NCBI RefSeq assembly: GCF_002939705.1
Contig: NZ_MDCB01000003.1
Coordinates: forward strand, 186,001-250,000
Length of the DNA: 64,000 nt
Direction: 5' to 3'
Source of the DNA: Xanthomonas albilineans
GTDB taxonomy: Bacteria > Pseudomonadota > Gammaproteobacteria > Xanthomonadales > Xanthomonadaceae
The notes beneath the pieces were generated by a model. The model did not search any database. It was not told the DNA's origin and worked only from the letters and a program-made list of their open reading frames with translations. The position numbers and the translations under genes are program-made. Within the stretch, counting starts at the first letter, position 1. Every line of letters begins with the position of its first letter. This document shows, piece after piece, positions 1 through 8,343 of this stretch.

Positions 1-1281
1 GCAGTAGGCGCGAGCAATCTGCAGCGGCGTCACCGACAGGCCGTAGCCATAGGCCATCGTGGTCTTGGACGAACCGCTCCAGCGCGCTGGCGACGGCAGC
101 ACGCCGGCCGATTCGCCGGGGAAGCCGCTGTGCGGTGCGCTGCCGTAACCGTAGCTATGAATCTGGTCGTAAAACGTCTGATCCGGCAGTTTGGCTGCAA
201 TCTTGGCCGCACCGATGTTGGAACTGCGGGTAATCACGCCGGTCACCGTCAACACACCGTTGTTGTGCGGCACGTCCTTGATGGTGAAGCGACCGACCGC
301 CATGTAGCCCGGGTTGGTGTCGATCAAGGTGTCCTTGGTCACCACACCGGCCTTGAGCGCGGTGGAGATGGTCAGCGGCTTCATCGTCGAACCCGGCTCG
401 ACCAAGTCGGTGACCGCGCGGTTGCGGCGTGCGTCGGAATTGACTCCGGTGACGGCATTGGGGTTGTAGGTCGGCAGATTGACCATGGCCAGGATCTCGC
501 CGGTGACCACGTCCATAATGACGATCGAGCCACCGGCCGCCTTGTTCTCCACCAGCGCGTTGCGCAATTCCTTGTACGCCAGGAACTGGATGCGGCGGTC
601 GATGCTGAGAGTCAGATCCTTGCCCGGCTGCGTCGGCTTGACCAGATCAATACTCTCCACGATCGCGCCCTTGCGGTCGCGGATCACGCGCTCGGCACCG
701 GGCTTACCACGCAACCACTCATCGAAGGCCAGCTCCAGCCCCTCCTGGCCGCGATCATCGATGTTGGTAAAGCCAAGCACATGCGCCATCGCTTCGCCCT
801 GTGGGTAGAAGCGCCGGAACTCGCGCTGCGCGAACACGCCCGGGATGCCCAACGCGATCACCGCATGCGCCTTGTCCGGGTTGATCCGGCGCTTGAGGTA
901 CATGAATTCCTTGTCCACCTTCTGCGACAACTTGGCGGTCAACTCATCGACGGGCAGATCCAACGCCTGCGCCAACTGCGGGATGCGGTCGGGATTACGT
1001 AGCAGTTCCTGCGGATTGACCCAGATCGATTCCACCGGCGTGGACACCGCTAGCGGTTCCCCATTGCGGTCGGTGATCATGCCGCGCGAGGTCGCAATCG
1101 GCAGTTCGCGCAAAAAACGCGCCTCGCCCTGACGCTGATAGAAATCGGTATTGATCAACTGCACATAGGCGGCACGGCCGATCAGCGTCATCGAGCACAA
1201 CCCCAGCGCGGCACCGACCAGCGCCAGACGACCGCGCAGATTGAAGTTGCTACGGGAACGGTTGCGACCGGTCTTGCTCAT
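1..1281 (-). CDS. ftsI: FtsI/PBP3, septal peptidoglycan transpeptidase (C-terminus outside window)
   Basis: Cross-links septal peptidoglycan at the division site as a bitopic inner-membrane protein. The first 427 codons are visible. A basic N-terminus precedes one membrane segment (about residues 17-42), then the PBP dimerisation domain, then the start of the transpeptidase domain. The catalytic serine motif STMK is at 298-301, in the context EPGSTMK, and the SSN motif is at 353-355; the KTG motif would lie beyond the window edge. The ATG at 1281 overlaps the ftsL stop as ATGA, which fixes the start and implies translational coupling. Gene order mraZ-rsmH-ftsL-ftsI is the conserved dcw order. 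Identification is secure; only completeness is unknown. Confidence 0.95.
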   Translation of the reverse strand, partial: MSKTGRNRSRSNFNLRGRLALVGAALGLCSMTLIGRAAYVQLINTDFYQRQGEARFLRELPIATSRGMITDRNGEPLAVSTPVESIWVNPQELLRNPDRIPQLAQALDLPVDELTAKLSQKVDKEFMYLKRRINPDKAHAVIALGIPGVFAQREFRRFYPQGEAMAHVLGFTNIDDRGQEGLELAFDEWLRGKPGAERVIRDRKGAIVESIDLVKPTQPGKDLTLSIDRRIQFLAYKELRNALVENKAAGGSIVIMDVVTGEILAMVNLPTYNPNAVTGVNSDARRNRAVTDLVEPGSTMKPLTISTALKAGVVTKDTLIDTNPGYMAVGRFTIKDVPHNNGVLTVTGVITRSSNIGAAKIAAKLPDQTFYDQIHSYGYGSAPHSGFPGESAGVLPSPARWSGSSKTTMAYGYGLSVTPLQIARAYC

Positions 1282-1541
1282 GGACGCACCACCACGATGT
1301 CGCCGGTTTCGGGGAACTTCATCCCCAGGCGCTGGCGCGCAATCTGATCGACACGGTTGCTCTCGGCCCAGGTCGCCTGCTCAAGCTGTAGCCGACCGAA
1401 CTCGATGTTCAGATCGTCGCGGGCGTGCTCCAACTGCGCCAGTTCGACGAACAGTTGGCGATGCCGATGGCGCATGTACACCACCCCGATCGCCGAGGCG
1501 ATGGTGCAGGCCAATAGCACGATCAGCAGCAGGCGGCTCAT
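1278..1541 (-). CDS. ftsL: FtsL, divisome membrane protein
   Basis: A bitopic protein of 87 residues that in the divisome pairs with FtsB and FtsQ and helps activate FtsW/FtsI. A hydrophobic segment covers about residues 3-22, followed by a short basic stretch and a periplasmic heptad-like coiled coil (about 28-65) rich in Leu and Glu. The length matches small gammaproteobacterial FtsL proteins. FtsL sequences diverge strongly, so the call rests on size, topology and position between rsmH and ftsI. It overlaps both neighbours by 4 nt (ATGA at each junction), so its synthesis is probably coupled to theirs. Confidence 0.9.
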   Translation of the reverse strand: MSRLLLIVLLACTIASAIGVVYMRHRHRQLFVELAQLEHARDDLNIEFGRLQLEQATWAESNRVDQIARQRLGMKFPETGDIVVVRP

Positions 1542-2557
1542 GCGCCACTCCTGTGAGACGACGACGCAACCTGGGTCCCCAACCCCGCCAGCTTCTCCGC
1601 CACCCGCAGCACTGCGCTGCGCGCGCGCGGGTTGCCGGCCAACTCTTCGGCATCGGCCTTGATCGCCCCGCCGTGCAGACGCAGGGCCGGCACAAACGTC
1701 TGCGCCTCGGGCAGACGTCGATTGCTCGGCGGCGCCTTGGCATGACGCTGCATGAAGTGTTTGACGATGCGGTCTTCGAGCGAATGGAAGCTGATCACGG
1801 CCAGACGCCCGCCCGGCTTGAGCCTGGCCAGCGCCGCATCCAACCCGCTCTCCAAATCAGCCAGTTCGCGATTGGTGTGGATGCGGATCGCCTGGAAGCT
1901 GCGCGTGGCCGGATGCGTCTTGCTATCGCCACGCGGCATCACCGTGGCGATCAACTCGGCCAGTTGCGCGGTGCGGGTCAACGGCTGCTCGGCACGGCGC
2001 GCGACGATGGCACGGGCGATGCGCCGGCTCTGCCGCTCCTCGCCGTAATGCCACAGCACATCGGCGATCTCGCGTTCGTCGGCGCGCGCCAGCCATTGCG
2101 CCGCGCTCTCGCCGACATGCGGGTCCATGCGCATATCCAGCGGACCATCCTTGCCGAACGAGAAACCGCGCTCGGCCACGTCCAACTGCGGCGAGGACAC
2201 GCCCAGGTCGAACAGCACCCCGTCCAGATCGGTCGCCGCACCCCAGTGCCCCAGGTCGGCGAAACTGCCGCGACGGATGGACACGCGCGCGTCGCCGCCG
2301 AACGCGTGTTCGGCTTCGGCAATCGCCTCGGGGTCCTTGTCCATCACCAGCAGCCGGCCTCCTGGGCCGAGTTTGTGCAGCACCCCGCGCGCGTGTCCGC
2401 CACGCCCGAACGTGCCATCCAGATAGATTCCGTTTTCGATCACCTGCAGACCATCCATGACCTGCGCGAATAACACCGGCACATGCGCTGCCGATGGGTA
2501 CGACACCGCGAGGTGACCGGCCTGCGCCTGTCCGCGCATCCGGACACCCCGACTCAC
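1538..2557 (-). CDS. rsmH: RsmH (MraW), 16S rRNA C1402 N4-methyltransferase
   Basis: S-adenosylmethionine-dependent enzyme that methylates N4 of C1402 in the ribosomal P site. SAM-binding motif DGTFGRGGH lies near residues 47-55, and [11 protein letters not shown] and [15 protein letters not shown] are family signatures further on. The longest form (339 codons) starts at a GTG at 2557 that overlaps the mraZ stop as GTGA. An ATG six codons in, at 2539 (MRGQ), is the alternative; coupling favours the GTG. Family proteins are about 310-315 residues, and the excess here is an N-terminal leader before AHVPVLF. It partners functionally with rsmI in this window, which modifies the ribose of the same nucleotide. 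Confidence 0.95.
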   Translation of the reverse strand: MSRGVRMRGQAQAGHLAVSYPSAAHVPVLFAQVMDGLQVIENGIYLDGTFGRGGHARGVLHKLGPGGRLLVMDKDPEAIAEAEHAFGGDARVSIRRGSFADLGHWGAATDLDGVLFDLGVSSPQLDVAERGFSFGKDGPLDMRMDPHVGESAAQWLARADEREIADVLWHYGEERQSRRIARAIVARRAEQPLTRTAQLAELIATVMPRGDSKTHPATRSFQAIRIHTNRELADLESGLDAALARLKPGGRLAVISFHSLEDRIVKHFMQRHAKAPPSNRRLPEAQTFVPALRLHGGAIKADAEELAGNPRARSAVLRVAEKLAGLGTQVASSSHRSGA

Positions 2558-3000
2558 AACTTCAGATCGAGCAATCCATCGCCCAGATCCTCGTCAGACA
2601 GGGTCTGCTGGATCAATGCGCGATGAGCCTGCTCGCTCCACAATTCGAACTTATCGCCCATGCCCAACAGCACGGCGCGCTTTTCAATGCCCACCGCGGC
2701 GCGATGGCTCGGCGGAACGGTGATGCGAGCATTGGCGTCCAGCTCCAGCGTCGCGGACGACCCCACCAGCTTTTGCTGCAGGACCCGCACCACGCGCTGG
2801 GTATTGGGCTTGGCCATGACCTCGTCACGGACCCGCTCCCACTCCTTCTCCGCATACAGCCACAGACATCCGGCCTCGAACGGGTTGTAGGTCAGCACCA
2901 GCCGATTACCGCTCATGCGCGCGACGAGGTCGCGGTATGCGGTGGGAACCGCCATACGCCCCTTCTCGTCAACAGTGATCGCGGTCTCGCCCTGAAACAC
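2554..3000 (-). CDS. mraZ: MraZ, SpoVT/AbrB-like transcriptional regulator of the dcw cluster
   Basis: DNA-binding protein that represses its own promoter in E. coli. The chosen start is a GTG at 3000, giving the canonical N-terminus (start)[14 protein letters not shown] and 148 residues; an upstream extension is open but reads through the promoter repeats and is not family-like. A purine-rich stretch about 10 nt upstream can serve as ribosome site. Two MraZ half-repeats are visible, the first around [14 protein letters not shown] and the second around [13 protein letters not shown]. First gene of the mraZ-rsmH-ftsL-ftsI run; its stop overlaps the rsmH GTG. Confidence 0.93.
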   Translation of the reverse strand: MFQGETAITVDEKGRMAVPTAYRDLVARMSGNRLVLTYNPFEAGCLWLYAEKEWERVRDEVMAKPNTQRVVRVLQQKLVGSSATLELDANARITVPPSHRAAVGIEKRAVLLGMGDKFELWSEQAHRALIQQTLSDEDLGDGLLDLKL

Positions 3001-3046
3001 AGCGCCTATACCTTCTTCGTTTCGATTCCGCCTGGAGCGGTCATTG

Positions 3047-3091
3047 AACCACGAAAAACCACAAAAAACCCGGTTTCCCCTCAAGCCCCCA
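3047..3091 (-). promoter_or_regulatory. MraZ box: five 5-bp repeats at exact 10-bp spacing
   Basis: Reading the minus strand, pentamers start at 3091, 3081, 3071, 3061 and 3051: TGGGG, AGGGG, GGGTT, TGGTT, TGGTT. In E. coli MraZ binds repeats of TGGGN separated by 5 nt (10-bp period) in front of mraZ. The position between promoter and gene and the exact period support an operator. Here the distal repeats keep GGG while the gene-proximal two read TGGTT, which may be weaker or lineage-specific sites. Confidence 0.75.
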
Positions 3092-3118
3092 CCTTAGCAG
3101 CGCGCGACCGGTTGTCAA
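3091..3118 (-). promoter_or_regulatory. Candidate sigma70 promoter of the mraZ operon
   Basis: On the minus strand a perfect -35 TTGACA (3118-3113) is followed after 16 bp by a poor -10 TAAGGT (3096-3091), predicting a start near 3084 and a leader of about 85 nt to the GTG of mraZ. The -10 abuts the first of five 10-bp-spaced MraZ-type repeats, a suitable place for repression. The -10 matches only three of six consensus bases, so the exact start is uncertain. Confidence 0.55.
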
Positions 3119-3620
3119 CAACTTCCCGAACAACAAATCACCTGCGGGATCAATACCTTGCGCGACTCTTTAGAGAATTGTTCAAAGCTTATCCACAAGT
3201 TACTGTTTCGCATGAAATTTTAATATTGAACGAAAATTCAGCCCCGTGTACGTGGCGTTAAAGCCTCGTGTACGCCGCGTTAAGATCATCCCGGCAAACT
3301 GCCATCGCGGATCGCCCACTCGTGCGGCACTGCGCAAAGGCAGCACAATCGACCGCATATGCCTGATCGTTCGCGCACCCAGATTGACGCGTGCGCCTCC
3401 ACGATGAACGCGACCAGGGCTAAGGCACCCGAGCTAGTGCCCTGGTCGCGGTGAACGCCAACGGCTGGAACCACGCGCGTCGGTTCGGGCCGGACAGGAG
3501 ATTTCCTGGGCAGACGCGACAGAAGAACCACGTCCCAGCGGCATGGACCCGCGATGCGGGAAAGCCGCCACGCCCCACGACCGCGATGCGGTCGAAACGG
3601 CGGCGCATTTAGAAAAGAAG
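3119..3620. other. Noncoding stretch with tandem and inverted repeats between rnpB and mraZ
   Basis: About 500 bp without a credible gene. It holds an AT-rich patch (about 3165-3240) with the DnaA box; a tandem pair of 17-bp near-repeats beginning CGTGTACG and ending GCGTTAA at 3245-3261 and 3267-3283 (22-bp period, two mismatches); a 12-bp perfect inverted repeat CGCGACCAGGGC (3409-3420 and 3439-3450); and two small hairpins with GAT loops (about 3547-3559 and 3580-3594) just past the rnpB 3-prime end. The hairpins could act in rnpB termination or processing but none is followed by a T run in the rnpB direction. Confidence 0.6.
3189..3197 (+). promoter_or_regulatory. Perfect consensus DnaA box
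   Basis: TTATCCACA, the high-affinity DnaA box, lies in an AT-rich patch about 70 bp upstream of the -35 of mraZ. It is a single exact copy on the plus strand with no other box close by. It could tie cell-wall/division gene expression to DnaA levels, or be a chance match favoured by the local AT richness. Confidence 0.5.
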
Positions 3621-3625
3621 AAGTG

Positions 3626-4069
3626 GCGGAGCCGGCCGATAAGCCGGGTTCTGTCGTGGACAGTCATTCTTCTAGGCGCACCGTCACCGGTACGCTCGAG
3701 CAACCTACCCGGACCCGACGCGGGCCGCGCCATGAGGTCCCTATTTGGTCTTGCTCCAGGTGGGGTTTGCCGTGCCGGTCCGTTACCGGACTCGCGGTGC
3801 GCTCTTACCGCACCATTTCACCCTTACCGGCCCCTCGCCACCCCGCTACCGTCGCCGAACGCGCTTGGCCGATGCCGCGCATCGCCAATGCACTCCAGCA
3901 GCGGCAGAGGGGTGGCGAGGGACGTAGGCGGTATCTTTCTGTTGCACTTTCCGTCGGCTCGCGCCGCCCAGGCGTTACCTGGCACCTTGCCCTGTGGAGC
4001 CCGGACTTTCCTCGGCACCCCGCCGCACCGAAATGCGCCGGAGTGACGCGACTGCCTGGCCGACTCCGC
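3626..4069 (-). ncRNA. rnpB: RNase P RNA, bacterial class A
   Basis: Catalytic RNA that matures tRNA 5-prime ends. Conserved blocks appear in order on the minus strand: GAGGAAAGTCCGGGCTCC near the 5-prime end, GCCAGGTAACGCCTGGG, an ACAGAAA core block, GGTAAGGGTGAAA, GCAAGACCAAATAGGGA, and near the 3-prime end GACAGAACCCGGCTTATCGG. The ends were set by the P1 helix: 12 bp pairing 4069-4058 with 3637-3626, with one G-U pair. The RNA is about 444 nt against about 377 in E. coli. Much of the excess is in a P12 position: a perfect 13-bp stem (3909-3921 with 3832-3844) closing a 64-nt insert. It is transcribed in the same direction as rsmI, which ends 74 nt upstream. No strong promoter was recognised in that gap. 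Confidence 0.97.
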
Positions 4070-4142
4070 CGCAGGCATTGTCGCATGTAGTTAGGAAATA
4101 TTTTCCTCATTGCCAACACGCAAGCGCTGGACCATGCCCGCC

Positions 4143-4967
4143 TCAACCACCATACAACGCCTTGCGCGCCGCGCCGGTGAGTTCGGCGGCCAGCTTGGCG
4201 GCGGTGGACGGCGGCAGGTGTTCGCTGAGCTTGGCGTAGACGCGGCGGCCTTCGGCCAGTTGCGCGTCTGCATCGTCGCCAGCGCCCTGCACGATCAACA
4301 CGAACTCGCCCTTGCGCTGGTTGTCGTCGGCCTCCACCCGTGCGTGCAGGTCGGCCAGGCTGCCGTCGAGCACGGTCTCGAAGAGCTTGGTCAGCTCGCG
4401 CGCCATCACCGCCGGACGGGTGTCGCCAAACGCGGCGCGACAGTCGGCCAGGGACTCGGCGATGCGGTGCGACGCCTCGTAGAACACCAGGGTGCGCGCC
4501 TCGCCGGCCAGCCGCGCCAGGCGCTCGCGGCGGGCGGCGGCCTTGGCCGGCAAAAAGCCCTCGAAAGCGAAGCGATCGCTGGGCAATCCCGCCACGCTGA
4601 GCGCCGCAATCGCCGCGCAGGCGCCGGGAACCGGGCTGACCCGCACCCCAGCCACGCGCGCGGCACGCACCAGCCGGTAACCGGGGTCGCTGACCAGGGG
4701 GGTGCCGGCGTCGCTGACCAGCGCCAGCGACTCGCCGCCGCGCAGGCGCGCGACAATCCGCTGCGCCAGCGCCTCCTCATTGTGCTCATGCAGCGCGACC
4801 AACGGCCGCTCGATGCCGAAATGCGCCAGTAACTGCCCGCTGCGGCGAGTGTCCTCGGCACAGATCGCCGCCACCGACCGCAGCACCTCCTGCGCGCGCG
4901 GCGTCAGGTCGGCAAGGTTGCCGATCGGCGTGGCGACGACATGCAGGGTTCCAGGCTGGGGGCTCAT
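4143..4967 (-). CDS. rsmI: RsmI, 16S rRNA C1402 ribose 2-prime-O-methyltransferase
   Basis: Tetrapyrrole-methylase-fold enzyme of 274 residues that methylates the ribose of C1402, complementing RsmH. N-terminal VVATPIGNLADLT, the SDAGTPLVSDPGYRLV block, a PVPGACAAIAAL loop and a YEASHR motif (usually YEAPHR) are visible, and the length is typical. The ATG at 4967 begins MSPQPGTLHVVATP. It is divergent from the lpoA-like gene, the usual genomic arrangement in Gammaproteobacteria. Confidence 0.95.
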   Translation of the reverse strand: MSPQPGTLHVVATPIGNLADLTPRAQEVLRSVAAICAEDTRRSGQLLAHFGIERPLVALHEHNEEALAQRIVARLRGGESLALVSDAGTPLVSDPGYRLVRAARVAGVRVSPVPGACAAIAALSVAGLPSDRFAFEGFLPAKAAARRERLARLAGEARTLVFYEASHRIAESLADCRAAFGDTRPAVMARELTKLFETVLDGSLADLHARVEADDNQRKGEFVLIVQGAGDDADAQLAEGRRVYAKLSEHLPPSTAAKLAAELTGAARKALYGG

Positions 4968-5013
4968 CTACGGTATCCCATCGGTCAAGAGTAGAATCGT
5001 AGCGGTTTTCCCC

Positions 5014-5030
5014 GGCACGCCCGGCGTGCC
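5014..5030. repeat. Perfect 7-bp inverted repeat between rsmI and lpoA-like gene
   Basis: GGCACGC-ccg-GCGTGCC sits in the 81-bp divergent spacer, 18 bp before the lpoA-like ATG. It could be an operator or a leader hairpin affecting translation of the lipoprotein gene. No T run follows, so it is not a classical terminator. Confidence 0.45.
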
Positions 5031-5048
5031 CAGCCGAATGGACCAGAA

Positions 5049-6269
5049 ATGAACAAGCGATTCGCAAGGATTTCCGCCCTGTCGTTGCTGGCGCTGCTGT
5101 TCGCCGGCTGCGCGACCACCAGCGTGACGCCGAGCGCCTCGCCGAGCCAATCGACAGCGCAAAGGAACCCGGCGCAGCAGACTCAAACGCAGGCCGCCAG
5201 CGCGATCGGCAATGATCGCAACCGCGACGCGCAATGGGGCGTGGACACCAGCAAGCGGCCGCCGGCCGAACGCGATGGCTACCGCCCACCGGCCAAATTG
5301 GCGGTGTTGCTGCCGCTGAGCGGCAACCTGGCCATCGCCGCCGCACCGGTGCGCGACGGCCTGCTCGCCGGCTACTACGGCGAGAGCCGGCGGCGGCCGC
5401 CGATCGACTTCATCGACACCACCGGCACCCCGGCCGGCGCACTGGCCGCCTACCAGAAGGCGATCAACAGCGGCGCCGATTTCGTGGTCGGTCCGCTCGG
5501 CCGCGACGAAGTGAGCGCGCTCTTCGGACACGGCGCACTGCCCGTGCCGGTGCTGGCGCTGAATCGCGGCACCAGCGCCCCGCCCAGCGGCAGCGCCGGC
5601 TTCTCGCTGGCGCCGGAAGACGACGGCATCGCCGCCGCCGAATACCTGTTGGCCCACGAGCGTCGGAATGCGCTGGTGATCGGCAGCAACGACGACAACG
5701 GTCGCCGCGCGGCGGCCGCGTTCCGCGAACGCTTCGGCGAACGCGGTGGCAAGATCGCCGGCAGCGTCAGCGTGGCCGAAACGCCCGGCGACATCGGCCC
5801 GCAGCTACGCAATGCGGCGGCCGCCGATGCCGTGTTTCTGGCGGTGAAGGGCAATACCGCACGCGCGCTGGCACCACAACTGGCGCTGGCCGGGTTCGCC
5901 GGCAAGACCCGGGTGGCGACCTCGCAATTGGTGCTGGGTACCGGCAAACCCGAAGACGATCTGGTGCTGGACGGCATCGTCTATCCGAGCGAACTATGGA
6001 ACGTGCGCGGCGTCGGCGGCCTGCCGGCGGCGACCAATGTCGCCGACATGCTGCCGACCGCGCGCGGCCCGGCCGAGCGCCTGTTCGCGTTCGGCTACGA
6101 CGCTTGGCAAATCACCGCCTATCTGGAAAAACTGGCAACTGGCAAGGAAAGCAGCTTGCGCGGCGCCACGGGCATACTGCATCTGGACGGCTTCGGCAAC
6201 ATCCTGCGCCAACCGGCATGGTCCACCTTCAGCGGCGGACAGGCCACCCCGCTCCCTGATGGAACCTGA
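5049..6269 (+). CDS. LpoA/LppC-like outer-membrane lipoprotein, PBP activator (short form)
   Basis: Predicted outer-membrane lipoprotein of 406 residues. Signal peptide with lipobox LFAGC puts the lipidated Cys at 21, then a Gln/Ser/Pro-rich linker to about 85, then a periplasmic-binding-protein-like fold from [12 protein letters not shown] onward, which is the C-terminal domain of E. coli LpoA, the activator of PBP1A. The N-terminal helical TPR-like domain of E. coli LpoA (about 680 residues) is absent; the linker occupies its place. Position next to rsmI and yraN is the conserved context for this family. Whether it activates a PBP here is inference. Confidence 0.85.
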   Translation: MNKRFARISALSLLALLFAGCATTSVTPSASPSQSTAQRNPAQQTQTQAASAIGNDRNRDAQWGVDTSKRPPAERDGYRPPAKLAVLLPLSGNLAIAAAPVRDGLLAGYYGESRRRPPIDFIDTTGTPAGALAAYQKAINSGADFVVGPLGRDEVSALFGHGALPVPVLALNRGTSAPPSGSAGFSLAPEDDGIAAAEYLLAHERRNALVIGSNDDNGRRAAAAFRERFGERGGKIAGSVSVAETPGDIGPQLRNAAAADAVFLAVKGNTARALAPQLALAGFAGKTRVATSQLVLGTGKPEDDLVLDGIVYPSELWNVRGVGGLPAATNVADMLPTARGPAERLFAFGYDAWQITAYLEKLATGKESSLRGATGILHLDGFGNILRQPAWSTFSGGQATPLPDGT

Positions 6270-6627
6270 TCGCCGCCAGCGCGGCAAGGCGGTAGAAGCG
6301 GCGGCACGGGCCGAACTGCAACGTGCCGGGTTGCGTCTGGTCGCGGCGAACGTGGCCTTCCGCGGCGGCGAGTTGGACTTGGTGATGCAGCAGGAACAAG
6401 GCCTGGTGTTCGTCGAAGTGCGTTACCGGCGCAACGCCGCGTTCGGCGGCGGCGCGGCCTCTGTCGACCTACGCAAACGCCGCCGCCTACTGTTGGCCGC
6501 GCAGTTATTCCTCGCCGCACATCCACAGTACGCGGCATGGCCGTGCCGCTTCGACGTGGTCGAGGCCGAGGGCGAGCCACCACGGCTGACTTGGCTACGC
6601 GATGCCTTCCGCGCCGACGACGTCTGA
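6259..6627 (+). CDS. yraN: YraN family protein (UPF0102), nuclease-like fold
   Basis: A 122-residue protein of the YraN family, distantly related to Holliday-junction resolvases by fold; the cellular role is not settled. Visible signatures are [13 protein letters not shown], then [12 protein letters not shown] (the GELD acidic residues) and VFVEVRYRR (the E-x-R of the nuclease-like core). The ATG at 6259 overlaps the end of the lpoA-like gene by 11 nt, indicating one transcript. Length is typical. Confidence 0.92.
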   Translation: MEPDRRQRGKAVEAAARAELQRAGLRLVAANVAFRGGELDLVMQQEQGLVFVEVRYRRNAAFGGGAASVDLRKRRRLLLAAQLFLAAHPQYAAWPCRFDVVEAEGEPPRLTWLRDAFRADDV

Positions 6628-6855
6628 CATGCCCGGTTTCTTACCCCACACTGCGGTTGCGCTGACGCTAAAGACCGCCGCCTTTGCGCCATGGCGGCCC
6701 AGCGCGGTCTTGTCGCTGGCAGCCGGCGTCTTCGGCACATGCGGCCTTGCCGCGTCGCTATCCGCACGACGCAGGGCGTGGCAGCCACTGACGCTGACGG
6801 TACTCGCCTGGAAACTGCTGCCGCCACCCCGTTCTCCCTCTGCGCCGTCACTGCC
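6628..6855. other. Short stretch between yraN and the FAD oxidase, nothing recognised
   Basis: A plus-strand open frame (6602-6859) with a hydrophobic, Ala/Leu-rich composition overlaps this stretch, but it has no family likeness and no convincing ribosome site, and it overlaps both neighbours. The region may just be the leader of the oxidase gene. Confidence 0.4.
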
Positions 6856-8241
6856 ATGAGCACGTCACTGCCTGCCACCTTGACCGATACCCTCGCCGCT
6901 CTGCTCGGTGACGAAGGCTGGCGCACCGACGCTACCAGCCGCCGCAGCTACGGCGAAGACGATTCGCGGCGCTGGGCGCTGGCCGACGCGGTGGCGCTGC
7001 CGCAGACGCGTGCACAGGTCCAGGCGATCGTGCGCGCCTGTCGCGCACATCGCGTGCCGCTGGTGGCACGCGGTGCCGGCACCGGCACGACTGGTGCTGC
7101 GGTGCCGTTCGCCGGCGGCGTGGTGCTGTCGTTCGCGCGCATGAACCGCATCCTACAGTTGCGTCCGCAGGACCGCTGCGCGGTGGTCGAACCCGGCGTG
7201 CTCAACAACGACCTGCAGCAAGCGCTCGCGCCCCACGGCCTGTTCTGGGCACCGGACCCCTCAAGCGCTGAGATGTGCAGCGTCGGCGGCAATCTCTCGA
7301 CCAACGCCGGCGGGCCGCGCGCGGTGAAGTACGGCGCCACCCGCGACAACGTGCTCGGCCTGGTCGCCGTCACCGGCAGCGGCGAATTGATCCGCTGCGG
7401 CGGCGCGTACACCAAGGATGCCACAGGCTACGACCTGACCCACTTGCTGGTTGGCAGCGAAGGCACGCTGGCGCTGATCGTGGAAGCGACCCTGAAACTC
7501 TCGCCACGGCCATTGGCACAGGCCGGTCTGCGCGCCCTGTACCGCGACGCCGCCAGCGCGGCGGCAGCCGTGTCGCGGCTGATGGCACAGCCGAGTACAC
7601 CCACGATGCTGGAATTCATGGACCGCAGCGCCATCGCCCTGTTACGCCAGAGTGGCAGCGACGTGCCCGAGGCCGGCGCGATGTTGTTGATCGAGGCCGA
7701 CGGCGACCACGACACCCTGCCCTACGCACTGCAGGCGTTGGCCGCCGCGGCCGAGGGCGACGGTCTGATGACATTGGACGTGGCCGCCGACGGCAGCGCG
7801 CGCGACCGGCTGTGGGCGGCGCGGCGCGCACTGTCCCCGGCGCTGCGCACGATCCGTGCGGGCAAGATCAACGAAGACGTGGTGGTGCCGGTATCGCGTA
7901 TTCCCGATCTTGTCGCAGGTGTGGAAGCGTTGGCGGCGGAGTTCGCGTTGCCGATCGTCGCCTTCGGCCACGCCGGCAACGGCAACCTGCACGTCAACAT
8001 CATGTACGCACCCGACGACGCCAACGAGAGTGCCCGCGCGCAGGCCGCGCTGCCACGCCTGTTCGCGCTGGTGCTGACGCTGGAAGGCACGCTCTCGGGC
8101 GAACACGGCATCGGCGTCGCCAAGCGCGACTACATGGCCCAGGCCTTCGATACCGCGACCCTGGACGCGATGCGCGCGATCAAGTCTGCTCTGGACCCCG
8201 ACGGCATTCTCAACCCTGGGAAGGTATTGCCGGATCGCTGA
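6856..8241 (+). CDS. FAD-linked oxidase of the D-lactate dehydrogenase/GlcD family
   Basis: Flavoprotein of 461 residues with an N-terminal FAD_binding_4 domain (about 35-210; VARGAGTGTTGAAVP and GGNLSTNAGGPRAVKYG are the FAD-contacting loops) and a C-terminal FAD-oxidase_C domain ending in the family signature LSGEHGIGVAKRDYM. Members oxidise D-lactate, glycolate or D-2-hydroxyglutarate; the substrate cannot be chosen from sequence. The start is the ATG at 6856 (MSTSLPATL). The 228 bp before it are open in two frames but code for nothing recognisable. The stop lies 100 bp from the convergent end of kdpE. Confidence 0.88.
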   Translation: MSTSLPATLTDTLAALLGDEGWRTDATSRRSYGEDDSRRWALADAVALPQTRAQVQAIVRACRAHRVPLVARGAGTGTTGAAVPFAGGVVLSFARMNRILQLRPQDRCAVVEPGVLNNDLQQALAPHGLFWAPDPSSAEMCSVGGNLSTNAGGPRAVKYGATRDNVLGLVAVTGSGELIRCGGAYTKDATGYDLTHLLVGSEGTLALIVEATLKLSPRPLAQAGLRALYRDAASAAAAVSRLMAQPSTPTMLEFMDRSAIALLRQSGSDVPEAGAMLLIEADGDHDTLPYALQALAAAAEGDGLMTLDVAADGSARDRLWAARRALSPALRTIRAGKINEDVVVPVSRIPDLVAGVEALAAEFALPIVAFGHAGNGNLHVNIMYAPDDANESARAQAALPRLFALVLTLEGTLSGEHGIGVAKRDYMAQAFDTATLDAMRAIKSALDPDGILNPGKVLPDR

Positions 8242-8343
8242 TGCGGCACAACGCTTGAGCGGTATGCAACGCAACGATAAAAATCAGTGCGCGCCACAGC
8301 TTACTTCCACACGACCTCGCCACTAAGAGTTGCGAACAAAACG

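Noticed and set aside
130-1002. Long plus-strand open frames antisense to ftsI, and similar frames opposite rsmH, rsmI, kdpD, kdpB, rpoD, rsmB and sppA
   Set aside because: They mirror real genes in a high-GC genome, have His/Arg/Gln-rich shadow composition, no ribosome sites and no family likeness.
3543-4090. Plus-strand open frames across 3543-4090
   Set aside because: They lie on the complement of RNase P RNA, whose conserved blocks and P1 helix fully explain the sequence.
6602-6859. 85-residue hydrophobic frame between yraN and the FAD oxidase
   Set aside because: Overlaps both neighbours, no ribosome site, no recognisable family; treated as unassigned.
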